A DNA stretch of 64,000 nt from Coffea arabica (taxonomy: Eukaryota > Streptophyta > Magnoliopsida > Gentianales > Rubiaceae). The position numbers and the translations under genes are program-made. Shown piece after piece: positions 38,537-51,900 of the stretch (positions within the stretch are counted from its first letter, which is position 1; every line of letters starts with the position of its first letter). Where the stretch lies: assembly GCF_036785885.1 (NCBI RefSeq), contig NC_092320.1:12463557-12527556 (forward strand). The letters are read 5' to 3'. A model generated the notes under the pieces. It saw only the letters and a program-made list of their open reading frames with translations. It did no database searches and was not told the DNA's origin.

Positions 38537-40859
38537 TTAATAACCAGCTGGAAAGCCACCCTTTCCCTTGGGTCGCTTACAGCTGCTAGGACATGGCCGT
38601 TCTCTTGAACAATAAATTGATATATTGATCCCCCGCCAAGGCTCGTTAGGTTATGGCCCTTCTTTTCTGGAAGTTCGAAGTGGTCTTCAATTACGTACCG
38701 TGGTCCAGTTTCCATATTGCAGTATGTTAGGGTGCAACTGCATGAGCATGACCAGATCATATTGTTATCATCCTTCTTGCTGCTGCTACGAGCCTATGAC
38801 CACAACTGGTTTTGCTGCTACTTGCATGAAAGTATGAAAATTGTGTACATAGTAGTATGGAAGTGCATGATAACCTGATGATAATATCTTGGAGCCATGA
38901 CTGCTGAGAGTGGATCCATCCTATTGGCAAAATGACTCAGAAACACCTCCGTGGTTCCAGGAATTATCTTTGCTCCTCTCTCTTGCTCCTACTATTGCTG
39001 TCAACTGCTCATCCTAGTTAGTGTGCAGTGACAAGTAGATCAAATGAGTTTGGCTGTTGAACTTCAGCTGAATTACTAGAAAATATTCGACAATTACAAG
39101 CAAAGAGGAAGGAAGCAGTACCTTGAGGACAATGGTGGGAGTCTTGGATGACAATGGCCGTTTAAAGGGACAGATGAAGTTAGGAGGAGCAGGTGGTGCA
39201 CCATCTCCGGTGACATTTTCGAGGATGGAGAAGTCGACCATCTCATTGTTGAGGACAATTCCTGTACTCGGGGAGAGATACAGTGCCCCAAAATATGAAT
39301 TTATGGTAGTTGTCATGGAAACTGCATTTCTTTCACTATCTACGATTGATAAGTGACTGGTTCCATGGTCAAGCATCGGTTTCCACTCGTAAATATCAGC
39401 AACTCCATAAGAAATATAAGAGGAAGGATATCAGCGCAGAGGTTCAGATTTTGAAGATATAAAAAGTCAGGCGAGAATGCTACTGAGAATTTGGGAATTA
39501 CTGACTTGATAAATTATTCTTAGTACATTAGTGCCCTTCAAGATATTAGCAAACCTAACGAGTAATTGGTTTCTTTGAGGTCCGGATTCCTTGAGACGCC
39601 AAAATCATGTTTTTCGTCTGGTTAGTTACCTGCCATCATAATAATTTGAGTCGAAAGTCATGTTATCATATATGGTTTTCTTCAGCTCAGCTGCAAATTC
39701 ATGAGATTGCACATCTGATAGAACTTTCTTCACATCAACAAAATCAGGATCCCCAAGATTCATTCTCACAGGAAATGCATGTTTTAGAGATTCAATTTCT
39801 CGATGAATCTGAAGTGACGAGGAAATATTTGAAGTATCTTCATATTGAATAGGATATTTAGAATCTGCCAGCAGACAAGCAAAAGTACCTTTTTCCTTTA
39901 TCCACATTTCATGTTCATGCTAGAAGGACAGTGTGACTAGTGAAACTTACAAGAATCACAGCGGTACCACCGGAAGACGGAGGTGGCATACCAAGTATTT
40001 TGAGGCCCTTTAACTTCATTAACCAAAGGTTCTCTAAGTTCGACTTACATTGCTTCAGGTCATTCATTTTCAGGATTCCTCCAGCCCCCATTATGTCTGT
40101 AACAAGATCAACTGCAATTGATCCATTGTAAAACGCAGCCACACCATATTCTGAGATTTGTTTTGACGTTCTAGACAGATTCTCATTTCGACAGATTTGG
40201 CCTGCTTCCAATAGCCTCCCTGCTGGTGCAAATATTTTGCTCAGTCCTTCATCAGCTGAAATTCCTGATTCCTTACTTTCCATCTGCGTGGGAGATATTT
40301 TGATACTTCGAATCCCTCTCGAGCAAGTCTCTCTACTGGCTTCACCAGCCTCTTCCAGGGAAGCCTTCTGTATCTTTGCCAAGCATTGTAAAGGCCTGCA
40401 AGCTCCCCTGGAACTGCAATAGACAGTACACCTTCTGCTTTCCCATTAGGATTTTGTGCATACAAACCCTAATGCAAATATGGTCTAGTATTGCAAATAT
40501 GTGTACCTCAGAAGCTAATCCTGGTGCAATTTCTCCCGTGTCAAATGCTTTTACCTCGCCATCATGCGATCTTACACGCATAAATGCACCTCTACCTATT
40601 CCACCGGAAGCAGGTTTACAACACAAAAGCAAAGAGCAGCAGCTACTGAAGCATCAACAGCATGGCCTCCTTCAAGCAGAATACGCCTCCCAGTTTTGGA
40701 ACATCGTCCACCATCCATTGCAACAGCACCATGATGTAGTCCGCCTAGATTCGATGGAAGTAATAGTAGTAGTACAAGCACCAATTGTTGGTATCGTGAA
40801 TACCAAAAGAAAGAGAAACGCAATAACTGGCCTTGATGATACAACTGGAGCTGAAACAA
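38537..40859 (-). pseudogene. Gamma-glutamyltranspeptidase pseudogene (GGT1-like)
   Basis: GGT enzymes hydrolyse glutathione and its conjugates in the apoplast. Most of the family sequence is recognisable in order on the minus strand: an N-terminal hydrophobic stretch (LVLVLLLLLP), LEGGHAVDASVAAAL, SGGIGRGAFMRVRS, VLSIAVPGELAGLYNAW, LPWKRLVKPVERLAREGF, ILGMPPPSSGGTAVIL, FPVRMNLGDPDFVDV, DHGTSHLSIVDSERNAVSM (catalytic Thr of HGTSH near 39360), SPSTGIVLNNEM, NRMDPLSAVMAPRYYHQ and FELPEKKGH. The coding frame is broken repeatedly. It shifts by one base near 40613 (between CFCVV and PASGG), near 40290 (after VSKYL), near 39855, near 38980, and in the C-terminal SDPR/GFPAGY end near 38565. A compensating -1/+1 pair lies at about 40045/40010. 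The normal stop would be 38537-38539. Neighbouring genes have clean frames, so a decayed gene is more likely than poor sequence. Confidence 0.85.
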
Positions 40860-43438
40860 ATTGAGATGATCTCGTTAGTTTGTTTGGCAGTCAAATCAGT
40901 TCAACTCAGATCAATTGATCAAACACTATCCTAACGTTCCTTGATCATCAGGATGGACTTTTTGTTTCCAAACCTTTTGGACATCCCTAGACAGGAAATA
41001 AACTGCGACAGCGGGGTATATATCTAAGTTACCGACTTCAGTAAACATCAGGTAATCAAAATTAAGCATCATTTTGAAAAGAAAAATCAAGGCATTCCAA
41101 GCTTTTCCGATGACATATACAGAATCAAGTTTGTAAGTATAGTATACTACAAACATCGGACTTTAAAGGCTAAAAAGGATGTATGCAGTACTAGAACAAT
41201 TAACAAAGTGAAGAAACTCAAAACACTTGAAAATTTCAACGATAAAATCACTATTTGCATGGCTTATCCCAATGGTCTGTATAATACATGTGTCTTGATG
41301 CAATAAATGAAAAATAAGGCAATAAAAGGAAAGAAATATGTGGAAACCAAGTACCATGTCACTTCTCATCACAAAATGAATAGTAAGACGGTAAAAAAAG
41401 AAAGAAATATGAAAACAGGATGTCATATTACTGACATGACATTCTCGTCCTTTTCTCTTTTGTCTTCTATTTCTTTTTTCTACTTGTTTCTAATGCAAGA
41501 AACTTGCCATTTATAACAGAAATTAGTCCATGTGACAATTTTTGAACGATCTTAATATATCAATATCGCAGCTTTTTTGTCCCTAGTCAATTGTAATCGA
41601 AATCCTTCCTTTGGGCATTAAAATATGTAAAAAAAAAAAAAAAAGAAAAAAAAAAGAAATTGGGTGATTTGTCATTACAGATCTCAAGATGTCAAGTTCT
41701 TCATTGCTTGACTTCGAAAATGGGGTACCACGAAATATTTGGGGCAGTGCCCTGTTCATAAGATGAGTAGACACCACTTAAAAAGGCTGCAGATAGTTCA
41801 ATAAACATGCCATGATTATACTCCTGGGGAGTGCCTGGTTCTTATTTTTTTTTCAGTTTCATGTACAGTGTGTCAATTGTTGTATTCCATAGAAAAACCC
41901 AACGTCAATCTCTCTACTTCGGGTCATTATGACGTCTGGAGCTTCCTCCACAAGAATCAGCAGGAGCCAGGAGTATTACTACCATCTTTGTACGCAGGGT
42001 TGAAATCAACAGAACTAAAACTAGTAGAAAGTGCTATATAATCAACTGAATAAAATGTCCAAGAGGTGCCAAATATTTTTATCCTCTTGTGGGGTCTTTG
42101 ATTCTCCTAGTCTACTGATAATGGCGAGAGCATCACTTTCCAGGATAATACATACGGGACATGAATACCTCCTACACAACCAATACCCTTCTAAAATATA
42201 GCACAAATTTCAGCGTGCTCAGAGCCAATCAATCCCCTTAGGTAATAATACTATGATTATTCAAGTGGGATGAATTTTGTCCCCCTCTCAACTTGACCAC
42301 ACTTTCAATTTCCAAATACGAAGTAAAAATAGAACTAATCACCATTTGAAACTTGCAAGTGAGGAAATTTGGTCCTAACACAGCACCCTTTGGTAATGCA
42401 TGCATGCAAAATTACAAATACCACTGGACATTAGCTGTGATCTGTTCTTGGTAATTAATTGTAGTTTTGGCCCTCCACTCTTCTATTGCCCATGCAAAGA
42501 AAAGCATTGAACTTCTCCCGATCGATGTCTCACAACACACACACACACACACACACACAAATAGGTGCTGGTTACCTGCTATTTTTGCCCAGTGTCACCT
42601 TAAACTCATGGTTACATCATTCTTTGATTTCAACCATTAGATCCTCCTCACATTGTTGTTGTTTTTTTTTTCCCCAAAAAAAAAAAAAAAAAAAAAAAGA
42701 ACTGCAGTGTGATCAGGTAGTATATTGTATTGATCAAACGACGATAAATTAATTTCATCTCTATTTATGTGCACGGATGCATGATGCACATAATTAAGGA
42801 GTTCCATACGAAGCATATTTTTAATTAAGGAGTTCCATTAGTTTCTTCCTTATCGTTATAGCTTAGCATATTCCATTGATAGGGATAGAAGATACAACAA
42901 CAGACAACTTGACAGCTGAGCCTATTAACTGTTCTTCTTGACGGAAAAATGATAACAACGCGAAAATGAAAAAATTGTTCTAATATAAAATACATGTTGG
43001 ATTTTTGTGAATGAAAAGAAACTTAGAACTTAATGCGTAAAACGTACGATTGTGTGAATTCACAGAATTCATGGACTTGCTTCTCCTTAGGGCGTGTTTG
43101 GCACCCCATAGAATTGGACCAATTAGAATTCCAATTCTTGTGTTTGGATGTGACATTTTTCGTAGAATTAGCATTGAATTCTAATGCTAAATATCAACAA
43201 CGCGTAATATTTCGGTATCGCTGTGGTTTCCATCATAGTCGAAGAATGGAGTTTCAGTTGGAGTTTCTTGGACTTGATAGTACAAATCATGACAAAGAAA
43301 TTTACTCATGCAAACTGTATCCACATGGACATGATTAACAATTTGGTACTGGACAAAATGCATAATATCTGCAGAAAAGAAAGATAGTTAATGAAAAGAC
43401 GTTAAAAAAAAAAAAAAAGTGGTCCAGAAAACGAAGGG
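40860..43438. other. Intergenic, upstream of the GGT pseudogene
   Basis: No gene recognised. It holds A/T homopolymers, a (CA)n tract at about 42530-42559 and a 23-base poly-A at 42676-42698. A GGCGTGTTTGG stretch near 43091 resembles hAT-type element ends, but no matching opposite end was found. Confidence 0.55.
42530..42559. repeat. (CA)n microsatellite
   Basis: About 13 perfect CA dinucleotides in an intergenic setting. Length is likely variable. Confidence 0.9.
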
Positions 43439-43447
43439 GGATATTAT

Positions 43448-43845
43448 CGCAACGGATCTTCTGTCTCACACTCTATGCCATTCTCGGTCCCACTTTTAAT
43501 TATATTGCTATTTCTCCTTCATAAACATCATGTTTTAGTTCTATTTTTGTTTTCTTAAGATCCAATAACTATTAATGCAGTAATACACAAAATTTAACAA
43601 ACTCAAAAAATCAAAATGCATAAAAAAAATGAGATTTTTTATGCATTTTCTGCTGTATTTTTTAATTTTCTATTATATATTACTTTTTTGAAGCTGTTGT
43701 ATTTATTTTTTACTGAATTAATAGTTATTGAATCATAAGGAAACAAAAATAGAACTAAAACATGATATTTATGAAGGAGAAATAGCAATATAATTAAAAG
43801 TGTGACAGAGAATGGCACAAAATATGGGACAGAAGATCCGTTGCG
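43448..43845. mobile_element. Mutator-type foldback MITE with 9 bp target duplication
   Basis: The left end CGCAACGGATCTTCTGTC and the right end GACAGAAGATCCGTTGCG are perfect inverted copies. Inverted similarity continues for about 140-150 bases on each side (for example AATTATATTGCTATTTCTCC against GGAGAAATAGCAATATAATT). The centre also folds (AAAATGCATAAAAAA against TTTTTTATGCATTTT). The element is flanked by the identical 9-mer GGATATTAT at 43439-43447 and 43846-43854. Long terminal inverted repeats with a 9 bp target duplication are the mark of Mutator-like elements. There is no coding capacity, so it is non-autonomous. Confidence 0.92.
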
Positions 43846-43854
43846 GGATATTAT

Positions 43855-45930
43855 ACTTCATTTTCATGGGGGCATAAAAATGTACATTTAGGTAAAAGCA
43901 ACCTCAGCGTGGTAGTGTTCGGCTTTTGTTTAACATAATAAAAATCATTTCTAAGTTTTGGCAGACATATATATCAATGAATGTTACAAAAAGCATCTCT
44001 CAATATCTTGCATGATCCCATCATATATTACTTACTCCCTTTTCGAGCAAAATCATCTCTTATCAGGACTTCACAAAAGCTCATGGTCTTATGTGGAAAA
44101 TCATTTCTTATTAAGAGGAAGTTCAAGTGATGTATTTTTCCTTTCTTTTTTTTTTAGCAGGTAAATTTTCATAAATCACAATATATTGGTATGGCCATAT
44201 GCTGTAAATTCTGGCACTTTTGCTTTTTTCCTCGGAACCAGACAAACAGTGCAAGCACTTTGGATTTTTTTTTTTTTTTTTTTGCATTTACATTTCTTCA
44301 GAAACTTCTTTTCTTTGCGAATGAAGATGGGACAGTAGCTAGGGTATTGCCTCCATATTCACCCGATACCACAGAAGATTTCAGGACTTCAATTGCATGA
44401 TAGCTATTTAGTATTGTTAACTGATTAAATAGACAATAAAATTGGGATTAATATCCAAATCACAATTTACGAACTTTTATCGAATCAAATTCCATATGAA
44501 TATGAACTTGAAAGTTTATTAAGTTTTAGATTTCATTTATCTATGCTTGAATCGCATACCAAACCAAGAGCATCTAACAAAAAGGATCTATGACTTTTGA
44601 AATTGCTAACATCAATTGCATGATATAAAAAATAACGTAGACATTGAACTAAAACAACGTAGACACTAAGACAACGGTATGTAAAATTATACAACTTTTG
44701 TCACTTACAAGGGGCTCCGGTTGGATTAGCCGTTTTTGGAGGTGTTTTTGAAAAATTTTATTGTAGCAGAGTTTTCAGAGTATATTTTGGGATATTTTTA
44801 GAAAATATTTTGAAATATTTAAGAGTAGTAGAGTTTTTAAAATATATTTTAAACATTAAAAAAATTTAGATTATATTTTAGAGTATTTTTAAAAATTTTT
44901 ATAGTATTTTAGAAAAACGGAAGGAATGTGCAAATTTAATCCAAATTATCCAATTTTAAATCAATCCATCTGCTGCCATAAATTGTCCTTTATGATCAAT
45001 GCTGTGTGTGGGCTGCTGAGCCAGGGTCTGGATCCGGATCCCTGTCAATGGGTCAATTCGATCGGTGTTCCAATCCCATCCTTTATTATGGCGAGCTGGT
45101 GACTCGAACATTTCGGTCTTCCCACGCTCTTTTTGGGCGAGTTGGAAACGAATATGCCCGAGTGGAGATAAATAGATTCCTAAATTTGGAGAACTCATCT
45201 GCTGCCACGTGTCCTCCTTACCTGGCAACCTCGGCATCGCCACAGCCCAACCGAAAGCATCTTCCATCAATACCCTTGCCTTGCCACTGCCCTCCCACCT
45301 CGTCACGCCTGTCCCCCTCCTCCCCTCAAATGGCGCTCGTCTCTTCTGGAACATGAAATCTCACACACCCCAGAATCACACGCAGACAAACTCCAGATAT
45401 GCTCTTGCACCTTTTTGCATGCACAATTGTTTCTTTTCTTTTTAATCTTTTTTCCTTGAATTAAATCGGTGAGGAGCTTGGTGGAAGTTTGTAGAAGAGG
45501 CAAACTGATTCAGCAAAGGGTTTTCTCAATTGGGTTTTTTATTCCTTCTTGGGTGAATTCAAGGCTTTGTTGGCTTCAGAATTATCAGAATCACCAATTT
45601 TAGGTACTGTTTGATTGTCGCATTTTTGTTTGCGTGTCATTTCGTTTTTTTTTTTTTTTTTATTGAAGATTTTGATTGGTTTTTTGTTTAAGTTTCAATC
45701 TTTGCTTGATCAATAGGGATTCCGTGGATGAATTTTGGATTAATTGGGGTAAGTACTTTTCAAATGGTTTAATCTGTTGGGAATAGTTTAGAATTTTATG
45801 TTGGAAAAGGTGTGATTTTTGTCCTCTTTTTGTGGGTTTGATGAAAGTTGTGGGAGTGGTGTTGGGGTGCGTTATAGGGTAAATGGGAGTGACGCAATTA
45901 GTTTTTGAGCTTTAGGAACAAGACAAATTC
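43855..45930. other. Intergenic and probable promoter/leader of the RAF-like kinase
   Basis: AT-rich to about 44950, then GC-richer with CT-rich blocks (45190-45360), which probably mark the 5' leader of the kinase gene. An AG|GTACTG donor-like site near 45604 suggests a leader intron, but the acceptor is not certain. Overlapping frames at 45006-45356 (+) and 44956-45354 (-) shadow each other and show no domain. Confidence 0.45.
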
Positions 45931-48900
45931 ATGTGTAATAAAGGGACTGTGGTTTTGAGTGAATCAGAATTGGAATCTGAGTGTCCCATTAATCAAGAAC
46001 AGCAGCAGCATCAAGCTGTGTACTTGATGGACAGCCCGACTGTGGCTTCTGGTTCTGCGCCAAACTTGAATGATGAGAACCCGCGTATTAAGTTCTTGTG
46101 TAGCTTTGGAGGTAGCATATTGCCTAGGCCTCATGATGGGAAGCTTAGGTATGTGGGTGGGGAGACGAGAATTGTGAGCGTTCCACGTGATATTACATAT
46201 GAGGAGCTTATGGCAAAAATGAGGGAGCTTTTCGAGGGGGCTATGATTTTGAAGTATCAGCAACCGGATGAAGATCTTGATGCTCTTGTCTCTGTTGTGA
46301 ATGATGATGATGTGACCAATATGATGGAGGAGTATGATAAGTTGGGTGCTGGTGATGGGTTCACTAGGCTGCGGATTTTTTTGTTTTCACACTCTGATCA
46401 AGATGGAACTATGCATTTCATTGACGGGGATGAGAGGGACCATGAGAAGAGGTATGTGGATGCTTTAAACAGCCTTAATGAATCCCCTGAATATAGAAGG
46501 AATCATCTTATGGACAACCAATTTGTTGGTCCATTAGATGATGCCCATGTTGTTGCGGAGCAGTTTTTAAGCCAACTGAATCTTGAAGCTGTGGTCCAAA
46601 ACCAGCGGAACACTGAGATGCCTATGCCACAAATGAATCTTCGACAACTGACAATACCTACTTTAGTTTCAGGACAGCCTCAGCAAACAGCTAGTCAGCG
46701 TTACAATGAGATGGATGCTCCATGGAGTCCTGCTTACTACTCCCCTAGGCAACATGGGCACCAGGACCCAAGACAGGTGGCAGAATTTCCAACTTCACCT
46801 TCGTCGGGACGCTACCGGGCCCAGTATAATGAGTTCTCGGACAAGAGTTTTGATAGGATGCCTGAGGTTCAAATGAACCATCAATCCCTGTATGAACACC
46901 AGCCTCAATATTCAGAGAATTTAGCCTTGTACACCAGTGACAAGGCTGGTTTCCCTGGTAACATACTTCATGGTGCAAATGTCTTTGAAGGAAACAGTGT
47001 TTGTGATCATTGTCGAGTTCCTTTCCAGAGAAATCAAGTTTATAATGATGCTCCTTGGAAGCCTGGGGAACATCAACATTTAGAGCCACCTGGGAATGGG
47101 TTTCATCAAGCCACTAACCCATGTGCTGAGTGCCCTCCAAATAGGGAAATTCTCATGTTGAACACAGATCCAAACATGCATCATATATACTATCCTAGGG
47201 ACCAGGATCCTCGACAACTCTATAGTGAAAGTCAGAGTCATGATAGAGGATGGCTTTTGCCACATCAGTCGAATACCAGGCCTGAGGAACCAAGACCACA
47301 TGTTTCTGTTGCTGGAAGGTTGAGTGATCACTACATTGTTGATAACAACGTGAGTATCTCGCATGGGCATGTAAATGTGTCTGATTCTCTATACATTCCA
47401 TCACATTTTGTCCATCCAGATGACCCTCGCTATATCCGATCTGGTCCAGAGATGAGCCAAATCTTTCATGACTCAACTGTTGCAACAGGATCTCATATAC
47501 ATGGTCAACCCTCAGATGAAAGAGGAGTTCGGTATGCGAATCCACCTTATGCTTATGCTCCTGATAGTCATTACCCTGTTGCAGGACATACACCTGCGCA
47601 TGCTTTATGGAGAAACATTCATGGCCCAATGCATGGGGGTCTTTCTTATGAAGGATCCAGTTCCCCTCAGTTGCCTGGTGGTTTGGTCAGTCCTGGATAT
47701 ATTAGAGTGGAAGGCAGTCCTAGTTTGCGAGCTGGGTTAGAGAACCAGAATCCTTGGGTAGACTCCTCTCAGAAAGTAGTGGGTAATGATGGGTCTCTAC
47801 TATCTGACTATCCTAATGGCCACGCACTAAAATTGGTGCCCACTACTTACAATCAGGAGAGCCAGCTTCTATATAACACAGAACCTGTCAGATCTAACAT
47901 TGATGTGCTAAATATTGCTACTCCAACAGATCCTTTTATGAGATCTGATTCAGCACCAGCTGTAAATGACAAGCTGTTTTCATCAGCCACTTCTAGAGGA
48001 GAACCAAGAATTGAGACTGATGTTTTGAGACCAGTTTGGGTGGATAACACTGTTGAAGGAGGGCATAAAGAAGCAATTCATCTGGAGAAGGCTGAAGATA
48101 TAGGTGTTTTATCCCATCCTAAGGGAAGTAAAGACTCTGATAATGTCCAATTTCCTGAATCCATCACTTCTGGTCCGATGGTGCATGGTGCAAGAAGCAA
48201 TGGCACTACAAAACCTGAAGAAAAGGATACTTGCTTCCCTCTTGAAAGGGAACAGTCTGATGACCGTTTAAGCTGCTTACCTGAATTGATTGCATCTGCA
48301 AAAAAGGCGACCTTAGATAGTATTGAAGAGGTGAAAGCTAAAGTTCAAGATATTACTGATCCGCATGTTGAGCATGATGCAGCAGTAAAAGAAGAACATC
48401 AAAATGAGGCAGATGCGTCGGTGAGTCATTTGCATGCTTTGCCTTACATTGTCTCTGGTTTCAAGCAAAGCAAATAAATTTCCCCATTTTTGGTAGGATG
48501 CTCAAGGTGACTTGGAGGTAGATTCTGACAATGAAAATTCAAATAGTCCCAAGATTGAGCTAACTAAAGCTGAGGAAGAAGCTATCAATCGTGGATTGCA
48601 GGTAGACAAATAAAACATTTGTGTTTTATAAATTACTGATCTATTGTCCTTCAGTTATTTGGGACACTTTTTTTTCCCCAACATAAGAAGATAAAAACTT
48701 CTTTGTTTAATAAAACAATTGAGAGTTCCCATCAATCACCATATTCTTTTTGAGAAAGAATTGATAGCTGAAAATGTAATTGTATCCTAACCCTATCTCT
48801 ATGAATGGAGTTTTGAGAAGAATTCATTTATTTACTTTAGTATGACCATTTATGCCATGTGATTTTCCACATAGACAATAAAAAATGAAGATCTGGAGGA

Positions 48901-51900
48901 GATCCGTGAATTAGGCTCGGGCACGTATGGTGCTGTTTTCCATGGGAAATGGAAAGGATCTGATGTAGCAATAAAGAGGATAAAGGCCAGCTGCTTTGCT
49001 GGAAGGCCATCTGAAAGAGAACGTTTGGTATGCTTTCTTTTACATTTTGTTTATTAATTTCTTTTCTTTTCTTTTTTTTCCCTAGATGGAAAAACTCTCC
49101 TGGATGACCCTGTATTCCCTTTTAACATCATTACTTTCCTAAGAAATGTGTTGTTTCTTTTTGTCATTTTTGTTAGTGGGTCTGTGTAGATACAAAAGAT
49201 TTCTTTTTTTTTTTCATGCAACGCTACAGAAAAATTTTAATTTTGATAATTTCATATGGTAGCATGTCTCGTGAATTTCTTTGCAATCAGCTATTACGTG
49301 TGGTGCAATGGCTAGAGTGGGTAAAAACTATTTAACCCTGAATATTATCTCAGATAGAGGAGAAATTTCATCTTTTTGTTTCATTTTACTAATTTCCTAC
49401 TACTTGGTAGTTTTCAATCTTTCTTCTAGTTCTTCTGCAGTCGTCATTTTAATACTAGCATTTGCATAGACTACTGTGATTAGGTAGTACGTTGCTTGTC
49501 TAGAGCTATTTCATTGATTATCTTGGGGCTTCTGTCAGCTGAAGCATGTGGTGGTTTTGATATGGGTTTCGATACGGTTGGTCATCTAAAACAGTTGGCT
49601 TGCTCTTCCAGTTTCTCAAGTCTTGCAAATTTACCTAAAATTTTGTGAATGCTTGAGCAATGTAAATTTTTTTTTATTCGTCAAAGTACAAATGTGACAA
49701 GGATTATTTCCTTCCTTTCTGTTGTAAACCTATCTTAATTTTGGTAGGCATGGATTGTAAACCTATCAATTTCAATGATTGATATTGTTAAAGTGATTCA
49801 TGTGCATGTCAGGCACTAACATGAAAGGTAGGTCATAGTAAGTGTATTTTTCTTTCACAGTTGTGGACATTAGCATCTCACATGCTATATTGATGCATAG
49901 CTGATGTATTTTAATTGTATTGAATATTCTTCCATTTTTACTTTTTATTTCCTTAATTTCTTTAAGGTTTTCTTGTGCTTTGTAAATGAAAGTCTGTTGC
50001 TTTTGTTTAATATTTTTCTGGTGAAATATGGGAGCTAGCAAATTATATTTAGTTTTGCATCCTTGAGAATAGCTGAAATGATAGATTCACATCATGTTTT
50101 AAAAGTGTAAGCACTGTAATATAAGGAGTGAGCTTGAAATTGAAGGATGAATGGAAACAAGGATTTGTTTTCTAGTGGCTTCTCTGCTTTTGGAGGAGAG
50201 ATGATATTTCAAGAATCTTGGTCTGGGTACTTAATTAGTTGAAAAATTCAAATCTTTAGAACTGACATGCATAGGTATGTAAATTCACAACTACAGCATT
50301 GTAGTCAAACATTTTGCTATAATCCTAATTTTTCTTCTTGTCTATTTTCTTAACAATGAGCTTCTAAGTTTTCCATTGTGTTTTTTACCTGAATAATGTG
50401 GTTAGCAGTTTGAAATCATGGCCCATTAATATATGTATATTCTTGCAATGAAGGCCATCTGTTAACCACCATCAACAGCTAGTATATTGGGTAGTACTCC
50501 ATTTTTCCCTCCAGTGCTGTTCTATAGGTCCACCGTTGGCTTGGGTCATGATGCTTGTCTCCATTATGGCAAAACTAACAAGCGTTCTTTGAACTGTGGC
50601 AGCATGATTTTACATATTCCTTTTGCACTATGAAGTGCTGGGTAGATGAAATTTTTGAAGTTTGACAAATTAGCTTCTTTTAGGAAATGCCAGTTATTAT
50701 CATGTTTTGAGCGACAGAATTTGTAGTTTCCCTTCCTTCCTTTAGTGTTTCTCCACCACAAGCCCCTGTATGCTTTCCCACATTATTTATATCCATAAGT
50801 ACTGCTGTCGCAAAAGGTTAATCACTTTGGGTCAATTTTCGTTTGGATTGCTTAGAATTTTATGTGTCAGTTGATTACTGTTAATATTGAGTCACCTGAA
50901 GAAATCCTGACTGGCTGTGTTTCATGGCATTTAGGAGTGGTTTGTTCTTGGTTGACAATTTCATTTGAAGAGATGCTCTAGTTCTCATGAGTTTAACAAT
51001 ACTAGTAACCTAAGGAAGTAGTGAATTCACTAGCACTTTAGGCTCTTTTAACTCCAATCTCCCCACATTTCAAAATAAAAATTAACAAATTGTGGAGAGT
51101 TACCTTGGATGACATAATTATACTTTTCGCTCTACTTTTTTCTTTTTTTTTTTTTTTTTCCTTTTACTAGCTAGAGAAAGGTCTAGTTGTTACTGTCTCT
51201 CTGCTAGTTCTGACAACATTGGCATATGTGCTGTCTTGTGAGGTTTCTGTGACTGCCTATAAGCAGGATGTTGCTATATTTTCTGTTACAATAGGTTTTA
51301 AGTAGGTTTTGGCTGGAACATTAAAGAGTCAAATCGAGCTGCACACTTAACCTGCGATTTAAAACATGCAGTGTCCAAGACTCTTAGAATTCCTAGTCTT
51401 CTATTAACTGCTATTTGTAAGTTGTGTGTAGTGTGGCCTTTTGTCCTTCTCATATAGTAGGTTCAGTATGAGTAGTTTACTTCTGAGTCAGGTCTGATCT
51501 GTTGATTTGTTCTGTTTATCTAGATTTCAGATTTCTGGAAAGAGGCTCTGATATTAAGCTCACTACACCATCCAAATGTTGTTTCTTTCTATGGTGTCGT
51601 CCGTGATGGCCCCGGTGGATCCTTGGCCACTGTGACAGAGTTCATGGTCAATGGATCTCTAAAGCAGTTCCTACAGAAAAAAGACAGGTATGTTTAACAT
51701 TTTTTTGCTCGTCTTTGCTATTTACTATCTAGAATTTGCTTTTGCATGTAAAAGTTACATTGTTGTTTCATGGGGGAAATCTAAATTAATTATTGATTTG
51801 ATGGTTCTCTTGTTCATGTTCAACAGAACAATTGACCGTCGGAAGAGACTTATGATTGCTATGGATACTGCATTTGGCATGGAATATCTTCATGGAAAAA

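Noticed and set aside
38537-40859. Explaining the GGT frame changes by tiny introns
   Set aside because: The shifts occur between adjacent conserved residues with no room for an intron and no donor/acceptor pairs.
43033-43338. 101-codon frame near the MITE
   Set aside because: No domain; it starts in GGCGTGTTTGG-type repeat-like DNA and has no gene structure around it.
44703-44930. Possible hAT-like MITE starting GGGGCTCCGGTTGGATTAGC
   Set aside because: Only a short inverted match (CCGTTTTT / AAAAACGG) near the ends and no clear target duplication; too weak to call.
44956-45356. Opposed 116 and 132 codon frames upstream of the RAF-like kinase
   Set aside because: They overlap each other on opposite strands, lack any family motif and fall in the probable promoter/leader.
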